A DNA stretch of 64,000 nucleotides from Tetraselmis striata (Eukaryota; Chlorophyta; Chlorodendrophyceae; Chlorodendrales; Chlorodendraceae), in contig VCJN01002915.1 of NCBI GenBank assembly GCA_006384855.1, positions 1 to 64,000 on the forward strand. Direction: 5' to 3'. The stretch's first letter is position 1. Each line of letters begins with the position of its first letter. A model generated the notes under the pieces. The model was given only the letters and a program-made list of their open reading frames with translations. It was not told where the DNA came from and searched no databases. Below are positions 34,041 through 49,217 of this stretch, in pieces. A program made the position numbers and the translations under genes.

Positions 34041-34763
34041 TTAAGCACTTTGGCTGATGGCCCAACTATGCCTCATCTGTCCGCAGTCTACTCTCCAAAG
34101 GGGGGGGTGGAGCATCGCATGAGCTGGTTTCACTGCAAAATTTCGTGAGTCGACCAGTATAGAACAAGATCTTGGCTGCCGGTATCTATCCGCCCATTGC
34201 AGGATGGGAGTCATTACGGCGGCCGCTGGCCCGGTGACCTCGTCCGTGACCCACGGAATGTTGGGGTACGGCATGAAGCCTGCCCTTAGTGCTGTAGCTG
34301 CACTTTCGGGGTGTGGGTAATCCCAATTCTTGGCAGCCTCCATTAGTCTGCGCACATTTGTCGGCGTGTCATGGGGATGAATCAAGTTCATAAAGCGGGA
34401 CAGCAGCGCCGTAGCCGCGAGCGCCATTGCCGTGAACCGCTTGATCTGGTCGACGAAGACTTCCCGCAGCTTTGGGTTCCCTTGTTGGTCCTTCTCGATG
34501 CACACCTCCAAGGCGATGTACAGTTGAGCCCGCGCCGCAGCGAGCCATATGGAGTCTACTTCGCTAAACATGTCAATATCAGAAACCAGGGTATCGTCCG
34601 GCGCGTCTACGAGGAAGAACTTGTAGCCCCGGAGACCCTCTGCCCCAACGCCGAGGATGCCCTGCCATGTCTGTTCCTTGTCGAGAGAGGCATACATGTT
34701 GGTGTCGGTCCTGCGGGTTGGAACCCACCCCGGCTCGGGATGGATGCACCCCCTCGCGATCAA
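34041..34763 (-). CDS. Unrecognised protein, about 240 aa frame, 5' end uncertain
   Basis: A long uninterrupted minus-strand frame with no ATG at its start; the first in-frame Met follows TDTN at about residue 23, so the 5' end is probably in another exon. The composition is that of a folded protein (WQGILGVGAEGLRGYKFFLV, then SEVDSIWLAAARAQLYIALE, IKRFTAMALAATALLSRFMN, IPWVTDEVTG). Predicted helices dominate the middle part. I recognise no family. It is divergent from the next unrecognised gene (35974, plus), which raises the possibility that both belong to one mobile element, but no terminal repeats were seen. Confidence 0.45.
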   Translation of the reverse strand: MIARGCIHPEPGWVPTRRTDTNMYASLDKEQTWQGILGVGAEGLRGYKFFLVDAPDDTLVSDIDMFSEVDSIWLAAARAQLYIALEVCIEKDQQGNPKLREVFVDQIKRFTAMALAATALLSRFMNLIHPHDTPTNVRRLMEAAKNWDYPHPESAATALRAGFMPYPNIPWVTDEVTGPAAAVMTPILQWADRYRQPRSCSILVDSRNFAVKPAHAMLHPPLWRVDCGQMRHSWAISQSA

Positions 34764-34913
34764 ACGCCGGGTGAGGTCGGTAACATGTGAACTCCATCCG
34801 TGGGGACGCCGTCGTACGCTGCGGGCAGCTGGTTGGCCATACTGGGCGAGGCAAGGAACCGTGGATGTGGTGGGTAACGCTGGGTGCCGGCGGCGGGTGG
34901 GTGCTGGTTGAGT

Positions 34914-34938
34914 GTCTGGGTTTGGGTTTGGGTTTGGG
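34914..34938. repeat. Short (TTTGGG)n repeat
   Basis: Three to four units of GGGTTT on the plus strand. It is not a plant-type (CCCTAAA) telomere repeat. Confidence 0.8.
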
Positions 34939-35449
34939 CTCGGTAGCTGGGAAAAGCCGACAACTTTATTGCATTACAAGTCGTTGGCAGTAGCCATGAC
35001 GTATAATCAGCCGCTTGTCTGACTGTTTGGGCTTGTACAGTAGACACGTACAACCGATTTAAAAGCGGAGTCGCTTTAAAAGTGGATTACGCCAGATTAC
35101 GCGACCATTCTCCGTTAAGGGTCACCGCGCCCCCCGCAGCACCTGGCACGTGACCGGACGGAGGCGGCAAAGCCGGGGGGCGCCCCGTAAAAATCCGCCC
35201 CGTATGTAACCCGCCGCACCGCTCGCGCCGCCGCAAAGGGCCCGGCCACTACAATCCATGGCAAGTCGGGGCACCGTCCGCCCGCAGCATGGCCTTGCGC
35301 ATGATCCCGTGCGCCCGCACTCCATGCCTCGAGAGCTCTTCCCTTGCGATATCGGTAATCTGTCGTTCCATACATGGCACGCTGAAATGGGCCCAGTTAG
35401 TCGATAGAAACAAGTTTGTTTATCAGGCCCGGGCTGCTGGTGCCGACCC

Positions 35450-35590
35450 GATGATAGTAATAGCTCTGCAAGCAGAAGGCCTGCCCTGCCTGCCAGAGGT
35501 GCAATGCGGACGAGAGTATCGCGAACGTTCTTGTGGGTTGTATGCGAGCCCGAATGTGAGGCTTATCACAGGGGCTGTCATTGCAAGCCG
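35450..35590 (+). repeat. Dispersed repeat family R1, copy 5 (diverged)
   Basis: GGCCTGCCCTGCCTGCCAG, AGGTGCAATG, CTTGTGGGTTGTATGCGAGC, GAGGCTTATCACAGGGGCT, in family order. Intergenic. Confidence 0.6.
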
Positions 35591-35973
35591 TAGGTGCGTC
35601 GGCCCCCGTAAGTAAATGGCCGTCCCAATGTCGGGGGTAACCAGCGCAGGTACGTGTAGTTGCGTGAGAGGATGTCGGAAGTGCCGTTGTATTACGGCAC
35701 CCGCCAGCTACGGCCGAATTGCGGTTCTGTCGCAAGTGTGTGTCAAATGTGTCCTCATGTAATCGCAAAATACGGGATATATACGGGACATTAGGCGATG
35801 ATTACACAGCAAGCCGAAGTGCACCAGCAGCGGAGCGCGATGAGAAGTCTTCTAGGGGCGCGGCGCCGGACTTGGTGTTTTTTGAATAAAGCAGCAGCTG
35901 CGCCCGCCTGACGCACACTCGCACCCGCTAGACAGTACCGTAGCTGCTCATCCCCAAGCACGCACCCTCCATC

Positions 35974-37353
35974 ATGGCCAACCACGCCAACCTAATTCCA
36001 TGCACCCCCTACGGCAAAGCTGTGAGGCTTGAGGGCATGACCATACCACTCGGTGCCCTGTGTAGCACGGGCTGCATCGTTGAGGACGTGCGGCATGCAC
36101 TGTTCCGCGGCCAGGCGACCAACAGCCACATCCGCGTTCACCCAGAGCAACCCCAGGGCGAGGACGCGTTCGGCTATGCTTTCACAGACATACTGAACAA
36201 CTGCGCTGAACCAAAGCAGTACGACGTAGCTGGCAAGAAGCACCTGCTTGAGGCAGGTTTTCAAGTGTCCGATTCGGGTGTCGTCACGCTGTATTTTACG
36301 TCGTGCGTACCCGACGCGACGCGTGCCCAAATCTTGTACCCAGCCCCCGAGGCGGCGCCACCCCCAGCCGCCGCAGGATCTAACATGGGCACTGGCGTTA
36401 AGAACACCTCCGCCGACGGTCCATCCCATACTCTGACTACGAGCCGGGGGCTGCAGTCCACCCTGAAAGGTACAGTGAGTCGGCGAGTGGCTGACATGAC
36501 TGCGTGGAGGATTTGAATTTCACAGGCGTTGACCGCCACGTGCCGCGTTTTGCTGTTTGCTCCTGCAGCAAAGGACAAGGCGGTGCTGTCGAATGTCTTT
36601 GACGAATGCTGGCCGCGCGACACTCAGACGGGGTTCCCTTACCCTCAGAAGAAGACGCACAGGTTTCCCATCGCCGCGCCCCCGTACATCGAGCGGATTT
36701 GCTACGCTAGCTTCAACTACCGTGCTGGCTACACAGCCGACAACAACGTCTACGCCAAGGAGACCGTCATTGCCGCGATCCGAGAGTACACCCCCTCCCC
36801 CTTCCTCCCAACCCACTGCGACCATCCTTGTGGGTTGTGCTGACGGTGCACCTCGTGATGTACAGGAAGCAGGGGAACGTGAGGAACTACCTCGCTCGGC
36901 ACTACTTCCAGGATGAGGGCAAGGACGGCCAAGGAGGTAGGAAGAAGGGACCATTGCCGAGCGCGGACGGACTCGCGAAGGCCTTCGACCTTGCAGAGGC
37001 ATGGCACCAAAGCGAGGAGGGGAGGTACTACCAAGCCGGCAAGTGCCCTCCTCGTGACGTGATGTTCAAGGGCGAGGAGGAGGTCTGCGAGGTGATGCCG
37101 CACTGGGAAGCCGCAGGCGAGTCGCGTTTGTTTTCGCACTTGTTCGATTACACAGCCACCGCCGCCTCGACAAGCAATCAACACGCATACTGACTTTCGC
37201 AGTTGTTGTGTCAGACCCCCGCCCACTCTCTGCGTTCGGCGGTAAGCCGATCGTATCGACTGTTCAGCGCAACAAGATCGTGTCGCTGCCACTGGCGGGC
37301 ACCAATGCGTCGCCAAAGCTCCACGGCTTGGTGGGCGTGCTGGCGCAGCAATA
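35974..37353 (+). CDS. Unrecognised spliced gene, ends at an in-frame TAG
   Basis: ATG 35974 is in a good context (CATCATGGCC). Exons are 35974-36469, 36569-36785 and 36866 to about 37101 or 37126, then from 37201; the first two introns (99 and 80 bases) are GT-AG with exact phase. The last needs either a GC donor (GCAG/GCGAGT) or a weak GT (TCGC/GTTTGT); both restore the frame. Readable regions include FGYAFTDILNNCAEPKQY, VLSNVFDECWPRD, PPYIERICYASFNYRAGY and NVRNYLARHYFQDEGKDG. After LVGVLAQQ a TAG (37351-37353) ends the frame, yet the same frame continues for about 100 codons with a lysine/proline-rich tail (EPPAKKATQPAKPA) to about 37660. The TAG may be a point mutation of CAG. No family recognised; a BEN-like domain was considered for the middle part but not supported. 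Confidence 0.55.
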
Positions 37354-38097
37354 GAAGAGGGCGGGCGGCATCCTCGAGCACAACACCAACGCGGTCAAGA
37401 TCCTGGCGGCCACGCAAGCCGTCCCTGGCGACAACGTCGACGAGGGCAGTAGCCCGGAGCCCCCGGCCAAGAAGGCCACGCAACCCGCCAAGCCGGCGGC
37501 TGGAGGGCTGGTCCGGGGCTGGGGTGGTGCCGGGGCCAGGGCGGGCGGTGGGGCGCTCGGGTCGCGGGCCGGCCGCCAGGCCGCCGTAGCCGCCGCCGCT
37601 GCCGCCACCCGCGAGCAGCAGACCGGCCGCCGAGGCGGTCCCGGTCAAAACCGGATGTAAATAATTTATTCCGCCCGCCCACTGCCGCGCGCCTCGCCGC
37701 CCACTGCCGCACGCCCGCCCATTGGCTGTGCCGCGCGCCCTATCGCGGATTAGGCCAGAGCGCAACGAGATTGTCGGGCTTCCATGGGCACATGGAGTAG
37801 TTCTTTCAGGAAATGATGAGTGTATAGCGTCACGATGACGTGTGATATGCGCCTGATGCAGTTTAATACGATCACGTCACGGAATGACTACAGACGAGTG
37901 TAATACTACTGGTAAGATTACATGATGAGTACATGATATTACGGTGTAATTACGAGCCATGCTGGGAGCCTAGTGATAGCGTCGACTTCAGAAGAACACG
38001 GACACATGTGCAGAAAGCAACGTTACTTAGGGGCGGGATTAGCACCCGGTGGTGTGGGTGGGATTAGCCGTTGGGGGCCTTCGCCGGCGCCACCTAC

Positions 38098-38410
38098 CTT
38101 CCTCGCTCTCCTCCGACGAGTCCGACCCGCAGAAGTCCCCTTCCTCCGCCGCCTCGCCCCCAAGTTTGTAGCTGCGGATCGCGGCAGCCATATGCGCGTC
38201 GCATTCCTCCTCAATCGCGGCCATACGTGGCGGGCGGAACGCAGACGCGCCGCGGGTCGTATGCTGCGTCGAGGCGGCGGTGAATTGAGAGGACATGCGG
38301 CGAGGATCGGCGTCTAGGGAACCAGGGGCGCGGGCCTCCTTCTCTCCCGACCGTCGTTGGTGCCGCTCAGCGCGAGCGGAACTACCATCCCCTGTGCCGC
38401 GAGAGGACAT
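38098..38410 (-). CDS. First exon of an unrecognised acidic-tailed protein
   Basis: ATG 38410 opens a minus-strand frame of 104 codons to a good donor (GAGGAAG/GTAGGTGG at 38098/38097). It is Ser/Arg-rich at first (MSSRGTGDGSSARAERHQRR), has a conserved-looking helix (MAAIEEECDAHMAAAIRSYK), and ends in an acidic SDSSEESEE stretch. No downstream exon was confirmed. It is head-to-head with the gene at 38922, 511 bases apart. Confidence 0.4.
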
Positions 38411-38702
38411 GGCGACTAACACGTATCAGCGGGCAGCGGGTAGCGGCGGCGGGGTGGTTCGGGTGGTAATGGGCAGTGGCCAATCGGGGGCGGATACCGC
38501 TCACAATGCCGCTGATCGGGGCGCGGCAGCGCGGAACCACCGGCCCGCGTGACGCGTGCTGACGGCGAGTCGCACGAGCTTCTTCTATCCTCTCAGGTGT
38601 CTTGGGTGATTAATTTAGCGGAGAGCGTAAAAATCTCAGCCAATCATATCGCAGTATTCGCTGCGTTACACGTTACGCCAACGTCTTCTATCCTTCGACC
38701 CT

Positions 38703-38710
38703 ATAAATCC
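38703..38710 (+). promoter_or_regulatory. TATA-box candidate for the 38922 gene
   Basis: CTATAAATCC lies about 215 bases upstream of the strong-context ATG at 38922, between two divergent genes. It is the only clear TATA element in this interval. Confidence 0.35.
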
Positions 38711-38921
38711 CGCCGTAGAGGGCCAGCGCTCTTAGCGACGCGACGAGTGCCGCATCCAGCAGCACGCGAAATCCACGACGACCGCCTGACGACACAATCA
38801 TTTGTAAATTTAGCGGTACCGGTACGGGCGGTAAAACTCCCAATATCTGACACTCTGGTCCTTACCTACCGTACCTTTCCGCCTAGTTTGCGCTCCTCCA
38901 ACGGTTCAAGTTCTCGACACC

Positions 38922-39737
38922 ATGGGCGGCGTGTCGTCGACCACCTACGCAGAGGATATGGAAGGTTTGCCGTACACGAGCCAGCCTATCTTCACTCGCG
39001 GGAAGATGCTCTCGACCGTCGCGAGGAAACGCTCGTCGGCCAGCGAGCACCAGCGGCGGCGGTGGCCTCGCGGGCAGCGTCGGTCTGAAGCGTCGATGCC
39101 ACAACCATCATCAAGGGCCCATAATGCTGACGTCAGCAGCAGTTACGGTAACACGTCGGAACCGCGCGACGACGAGTCGTCCGAAACCTCTGAGGTGCCT
39201 CTAGGGGTCTTCAGTAGACAGGCCGCGCATCCTATTGCACAATCTTTTGGCGACACGGAACCTGTCTCTAGACTGGGCGCGTCGCGTAGCCTATGGCCTG
39301 CGGAGGGGGGCGGCAGCGGCAGGCCCGCTCACCAACCCGATGAGCGCGGCATCGATGATCTGGGGCAGGAGCGCGGGCGAGCAGTAGCGTACCGGTACGA
39401 CGGAAATACAGGATCCCGTGCAACAGATAGTAAGCGTGTTTCTCGTCCTTCGTCTGATATTAAAGTACAGGTACCGGAATCACAGCGCCCATTCGCACGA
39501 GCATCAGATGAGACAGCATCAGATCGCGCTGCCCTTGTGCGTCGAGGAGCGGAACTATACGGCTATGACGACGATAACACAGCGGAAACTCCCGATGCTA
39601 GCTCCTCGTCAGGCGAGCCAAATGACGATCAGCAACACCCAGCCGATCGGAACGCGCTGACGACGACAGCAGGTGAGCCGGCCGCCGGCACCCGAGACAA
39701 AAAACGGCAGCGCGTTTCTCCGACACGGCTGCGCTAG
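38922..39737 (+). CDS. Unrecognised hydrophilic, probably nuclear protein, 271 aa
   Basis: ATG 38922 is in a strong context (CACCATGGGC) and the frame is uninterrupted to a stop at 39737. The protein is mostly disordered by composition: Ser/Arg/Glu-rich, with SSETSEVPLG, DDDNTAETPDASSSS and a basic end (DKKRQRVSPTRLR) that resembles a nuclear localisation signal. No domain was recognised. It could be a stand-alone gene, a gag-like retroelement protein, or a first exon. It ends 180 bases before the acyl-CoA dehydrogenase start on the same strand. Confidence 0.4.
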   Translation: MGGVSSTTYAEDMEGLPYTSQPIFTRGKMLSTVARKRSSASEHQRRRWPRGQRRSEASMPQPSSRAHNADVSSSYGNTSEPRDDESSETSEVPLGVFSRQAAHPIAQSFGDTEPVSRLGASRSLWPAEGGGSGRPAHQPDERGIDDLGQERGRAVAYRYDGNTGSRATDSKRVSRPSSDIKVQVPESQRPFARASDETASDRAALVRRGAELYGYDDDNTAETPDASSSSGEPNDDQQHPADRNALTTTAGEPAAGTRDKKRQRVSPTRLR

Positions 39738-39916
39738 CCTCGCTGCCCACACTTTCGTCCACACCTGCAGCATCACACCACTCAGCGTCTCGCAACGCCT
39801 GCTGTGACTGAACATACCACCTTGCGCGCACAGCAGCCCCGGTGCCCAGCAAAACTGTCAACGCGCTCGCCGGCGACGGCCAGCTGCTGCGCCGGTCCAC
39901 CTCAGCCGCGGCGAGT

Positions 39917-44540
<4,624 letters not shown>

Positions 44541-44865
44541 GTAGAAGTGCCGGACGCGCAGCTGCCACTTTCACGTGGCCGCTCTCGCTGGCTCTATGAT
44601 CCCCCAAGTAGCATCCCCTGCAATGTCTCTCAATCTGCTGCCCTACAAAGTCCTGGCCCATCCACTCTTGCGGCGGCAGTGAGGCATGTCTGTGTCACGG
44701 AGTGGTGACTGTGTAGACAATGACGGCCACTTGCCCCGCTGTGTGCCACAATGAAATTTCATGTTACCCAGAAGCACAGTCCTTGTACGAATATATGAAG
44801 TCCGTATTGCGTAGGTCACGCCAAAGCACCCGGGCTGCACCGTGATCATCTTATTGGTGGTTCGC

Positions 44866-44970
44866 CTTGCTGCGAGACCTCTTCGAAGCTCCTCTTTGGC
44901 GCCTCCACCCCACACATTCGGCCTAGCGCCACTATTGGAGTGGCCCGGGATTGTGTGATGGGGAGAGCGT
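44866..44970 (+). repeat. Dispersed repeat family R2, copy 3
   Basis: CTTGCTGCGAGACCTCTTCG, GGCGCCTCCACC, CACATTCGGCCTAGCGCC, CTATTGGAGTGGCCCGGGAT and TGTGTGATGGGGAG. It is nearly identical to copy 2 (24058) over about 100 bases. Confidence 0.7.
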
Positions 44971-45229
44971 CCCTATTGCATGGAGAGGCGGCGGGTGGCG
45001 ATGCCTGGTCGGTGGCTGCCATGGCGGTCCTCGCCTCTGGTGGCCCGTAGCTGGGTTTCCTTCTGGACTTCTGTATGAAATTCTTAAATGTTGCAGTTAG
45101 CACATGTATTCAACATCTTGTACCCAGGTAGCAAAATACGCCCGTAATCTGACCATGTACCGCCGCGTTCGCCTATACCGCCCGTTTGCATATTAATCCT
45201 ATCCGCAAACGCATCGCAGTGTCACATCA

Positions 45230-45250
45230 CCCCCCCCCCCCCCCCCCCCC
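45230..45250. repeat. Poly-C homopolymer, 21 bases
   Basis: It precedes a plus-strand coding-like frame at 45318, as if intronic to it. Confidence 0.95.
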
Positions 45251-45317
45251 GCCCCATCAGATGCAGTAGGGTCCCACCAAGCCACAAGACGCAGCCGCTC
45301 TATGCATCACCATATGG

Positions 45318-45662
45318 GTGGACACCAAATACATCCAGGAATATACTTGGATCAAGTATGGCACCGGCAAGTGGGTGGACGGCTGCACGACGTTCAGGAA
45401 CCTTGTCTCCAACCTCCCCGCGGACTACCTGCCATTGCCAGCTGAGTTTATGATACGTCTCAAGAACGTGCCTGCCCCCGACGCAGCATCCTCATCCTCG
45501 AGCGATAACCTTTGCAAAGACCGAGATTGCACACCGTTCTTAATCGACTCTGCCTTTGGCACGGTACTAGAGTCCATGTTGTCGCGATTCCTGAAGTTTG
45601 CCATCGAGCGGCCCGTATGTGCTCAACCCGCCCAAGTGAACCCGAATTCGTGGCAATCATGA
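45318..45662 (+). CDS. Unrecognised coding-like frame (possible exon)
   Basis: An open plus-strand frame without its own ATG start (it is open upstream through DAAALCITIWVDT). It reads like a folded protein (YIQEYTWIKYGTGKWVDGC, LVSNLPADYLPLPAEFM) with a serine-rich patch. No family recognised. Confidence 0.3.
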   Translation: MDTKYIQEYTWIKYGTGKWVDGCTTFRNLVSNLPADYLPLPAEFMIRLKNVPAPDAASSSSSDNLCKDRDCTPFLIDSAFGTVLESMLSRFLKFAIERPVCAQPAQVNPNSWQS

Positions 45663-46101
45663 TGACGTCCTCTGCGAATAGCTCCCACTTGCCGAAACGC
45701 TATGCTCTCTATTCTATTTCTGCAATCTATTGGCTGCCATCTGCATTATGAATGCTTCGTTGTTGCCCTACTACATGCTCTACTGTTGTTGTTTGGCTGC
45801 CACTGTTGTGGATGTTGCTCTACTTAGGACTCATTCCGAGCCACATGCGTGCAAACAACCCGCCTTTCACAATACTTTAGTAGGACTTCAGCGTAAAGTA
45901 GATTATCATAAAGAGGGGCAAAGTATAAGGGCGGGACACCTGAAACAACAGATATAATCTGAATTGCCTTATATTAGGGGTTTCAAGTCGAGTCTGGTTT
46001 TGCCAAAAAGATCGCGCAGGCTGTTTCACATGGACACGAACTTAAATTGGCAGGAAGGTTTAGTGAAATCGTGGAGGAAAAACGACGGAGTCAGAGGGGG
46101 C

Positions 46102-46275
46102 GCTGTGTGTAACACAGCGAAACTAGAAGATCAGGTGGTACAGCTGGTTTAATGTCTACTCGTGCTGCACACAAACGAGCGCAACGACGGGTGAGCATGT
46201 AACCCGTACCACTTAGCAGCAACGGCATCATGATAGCGGTTTGGAAAGGAGGAAACCCCATAAACTAGTTTAGAT
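46102..46275 (-). repeat. Terminal-region repeat of DIRS-like element 2, left copy
   Basis: About 170 bases shared in direct orientation with 49050-49217: GTGTGTAACACA, AAGATCAGGTG, TTTAATGTCT/TTTTATGTCT, CTCGTGCTGCACA, GTAACCCG, CCACTTAGCAGC and GGAAAGGAGGAAAC. Confidence 0.75.
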
Positions 46276-47506
46276 CATTTCATGAGTTTGCTTTTGCCAG
46301 TGATGAGCAAAGGAAGAGAGCGGTAGATTGACGAAGAAGGGGTAGCGCCAGGTCACGCAGGGGGCACCAAGAAGGCCACTGCTGCGGAGTCTTGTTGAAC
46401 TTGGAAGTGGCGAAGGGGCGCGATGTGACCGACGGAAGAAGAACCACGCCCCAGGTAATGAAAGGAGGACGTTAGGTCGATGTAGGTCGATGCCCGAACG
46501 ACGTCGGAGTTTGTGGCTCAGCGCCGCATTTGTGGCGAATGTGGCAGAGCGGAACTCCGATGGCGTTAGCAGCACGGGTTGCACCCTTTGCGAAGGCTGT
46601 GAGAGCTCCATGAAGTGCCGGCGGGAGGGGCAGCACCGACAAGACGAACGGCCGTAGAGAGCGAGTCCGAATGTGTAACGACAGTCCAAGATATGGACTG
46701 CTCGCACGCCCAGAAGTTTGTCCCGGCCAAGGCAGCAGTGACCAGGGGCCAGACTGCACGTTGTCGATGAAGTGGTGCCAGCGACGGGCGACGTGGGGGT
46801 GCTCCGACGACACGGGAAGGAGTAGCACCCGTAGGTCGTCGGGGTCGCGCCGTCCGGCACGCCCCTTCTCACGGTACACCTGCAAGGTGATGTTGTAGGA
46901 GTCGACATGCATGTCCTCCTCTCGGCAGGATAATACGCATGTAAGTCGTCTGGCAAAGAACATGAAGTTGAAAACCGAGCCCATGCGGACCCGGAAGTCG
47001 TACTAACTGGTACTCGGAGGGAATAGCAGACATAATCAACTCGGCCCGCTCGACGTAGCGTAAGCGACATCAGCAAGCAACGGAACTCGTAAAGGGGCAG
47101 CCTCCATGGGGCGCTGCCCTAGTAGTTTGCCATGACGCGTGGCGGTGAGGTGTATGCTGTCCTTAGCGATGGGGTCGATGTTGTGTAATAGTTTGAAGAA
47201 TGTGTGGATTGCTGACAAGTAGGATTGCAATAACTTAGCCCCAATGTGGCCCCGCTCACCAATCCAAGCGACGTACCGGACGAGAGTGGCAGTCGTTGCC
47301 TCCAGCGAGCTGATGTTTTCGGAGTCGTGGCATAACTCCACGGACTGAGACAGCTTGCCGGCGTTGCTCTTGAGCGTCTGGGCGGTGAGGGAGCCGGAGA
47401 GTAGGTCGAAGCCCGCTAAGTATCCCAACTCATCAGAGCCGAACGCTCCACGTAGACGGGACCGCAGTGAAGCAGCCCATGGTGCGACAGTTTCGGGCTC
47501 GCCCAT
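46270..47506 (-). pseudogene. Tyrosine recombinase of DIRS-like element 2 (decayed)
   Basis: DIRS-type retrotransposons integrate with a tyrosine recombinase instead of a DDE integrase. The N-terminal core-binding domain (47506-47036) is intact: it has APWAASLRSRLRGAFG, KLSQSVELCHDSENI, TLVRYVAWIGERGHIGAKLL and YLSAIHTFFKLLHNID, matching the equivalent domain in element 1. The catalytic part is split over several frames: MHVDSYNITLQVYREKGRAG aligns with the region after the first catalytic Arg, and AKGATRAANAIGVPL with the H-x-x-R helix region. Frameshifts and a stop make it inactive. Confidence 0.65.
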
Positions 47507-47879
47507 TACGTAGGCATGACGCTACCTTGACAGAGTAACATGAAGCCGGCAAATTTCAGCAAAGTAGTCGGCTGCGGCAGTTAGGTTGCCGGCGGTTGAC
47601 CGGTAATTGCTAAACTGGTTAGTCCGGACAGTTGTACGGGTTGCGGCGCAAGGTCTAAGTAGAATGGCCGCCCCGCGCGCCCGCCGCGCATGTCCCGCAC
47701 GTGACGTGTACGCGCTAAAGATGGTCGCTGCGAACCATTTGTAACACGTAGTGTAACAACTACTGACGGATGCAGTGATGTGATGGTACGGGAGGCGGTT
47801 TGTTGAGCCGCCATGTTCAGGTGTGCAGATGATTGAGCCGCACTCGGCAGTGGCTTTAAGGAGCGCCGCACCGAGGAAG

Positions 47880-49066
47880 GTCTAAATGAAGTTTGTAAGG
47901 CGGGGGGGGGGGGGGGGGGGGGTCAGGTCCTGGCACAAGGCGCTCATCCCGCGGTTGAGCTGCCAGGGTTCGCCGTGCGGCGGCCACCGAAAGGTGACCT
48001 CGCAATGCGCCGGCAACTCCGACGAAAGACACCCCACACCGTCACTCGTGCTCAACTTCGCGGCCACGCCCACGACCGCCGCCATGTCCACGTCCACGCC
48101 CGCGTCTTGCAAGCGCTACCGCCACCCGAGCAGTGGCGGTAGCCTTCGCGATGCTAACGACCATCTCCTCAAAGACGCGACGCACGTAGTCTTTCATTAG
48201 GTCTCCGAAAATCGCAGGGCCCAAATGCTTGGCTGCAAGCTGAAAATGCTGAGTCCGCAGTACGTCCAGCACACCTTGGTCACCGAGCACACGCTTGATC
48301 CGCAGGAAGGCTAGTAAGACGAAAGCGAAGCGCCTTGTCGATGGCCTCGGCGTGATTCCACGAGATAGGGGGTGAAGTCTTATTGATTATCTGCGGGGAG
48401 GTAATAAGGTAGCAGCTCGTCGAGGGCCACGAAAAGAGCAGCCATATCTGGGCCCCGAAACACGTCATCCAAGTGTACTCCTGCTGGGCCGGCAGACGCA
48501 TGTCATCCTGCTTGAGTTGGTCATTCGTCAGGTCGGTACGCAAAGGGAGAAACCCGGGCACTTGGCTGACCGGTCGAACGTCCTCGTATCCAGACTCTGC
48601 TCGTAACCAGATTCTGCTCGTTGCAATAGCTATGGCACCGCGAGGTAATCGTCCTCGTCACTCGCGAATTCTGCTCCGACACGGCCGCCCTACCGGGCTA
48701 GCTCTAGCAAATCGCGGGGCGCACTGCGGCTCCCCCGCTATTGCTTTGTCGGCTGTCCCGCGACGCGCTGCCCGGAGCCAAAGCCATGTGCTCCGTTTCC
48801 ATCTACACCCGTTCACGAGCCGTAAATTGGGCCAACGACGATGTGAGCTCGGGAAGCAATGCATACTGGGCATGCATGTCTGCTTGCAACGATTCGAGCG
48901 TCGGCTCGGCGACATGTTCTTCTCCATCATTTGGCATGGTGACGCTCGGACTACGTACGGATGAGAATTCCACAGTCACACGGGTGGTGAGCCGGGTGTG
49001 ACCTTGAAACAACCTGCGACCTTGCTCGCAACATGTTACGAGACACTTCATTGCTGTGTGTAACAC
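47880..49066 (-). pseudogene. Gag-like remnants of DIRS-like element 2
   Basis: Starting near 48938 a minus-strand frame opens MPNDGEEHVAEPTLESLQAD, a helical start comparable to the gag start of element 1 (MPDNSGD followed by a coiled coil). Further fragments are EYTWMTCFGAQIWLLF (48561-48280) and LAAKHLGPAIFGDLMKDYV, ending in an RGRGRGHGGGRGRGRE tail (48290-48042). The fragments lie in different frames. A 21-base G run at 47902-47922 follows. No reverse transcriptase or RNase H lies between this and the recombinase. Confidence 0.5.
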
Positions 49067-49217
49067 AAAATGGAAGATGATCAGGTGTTACGCCTGTTTT
49101 ATGTCTCCTCGTGCTGCACATAAACTGGCATAGCAACGGGTGAACTAGTAACCCGCACCACTTAGCAGCCACGGTAGCCGGAAAAGCGGCTAGGAAAGGA
49201 GGAAACTAGTTTTCATC
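49050..49217 (-). repeat. Terminal-region repeat of DIRS-like element 2, right copy
   Basis: Direct repeat of 46102-46275, diverged by scattered substitutions and small indels. Confidence 0.75.

Noticed and set aside
34914-34938. TTTGGG repeat as a possible telomere remnant
   Set aside because: Only three to four units and not the TTTAGGG or TTAGGG type; better called a microsatellite.
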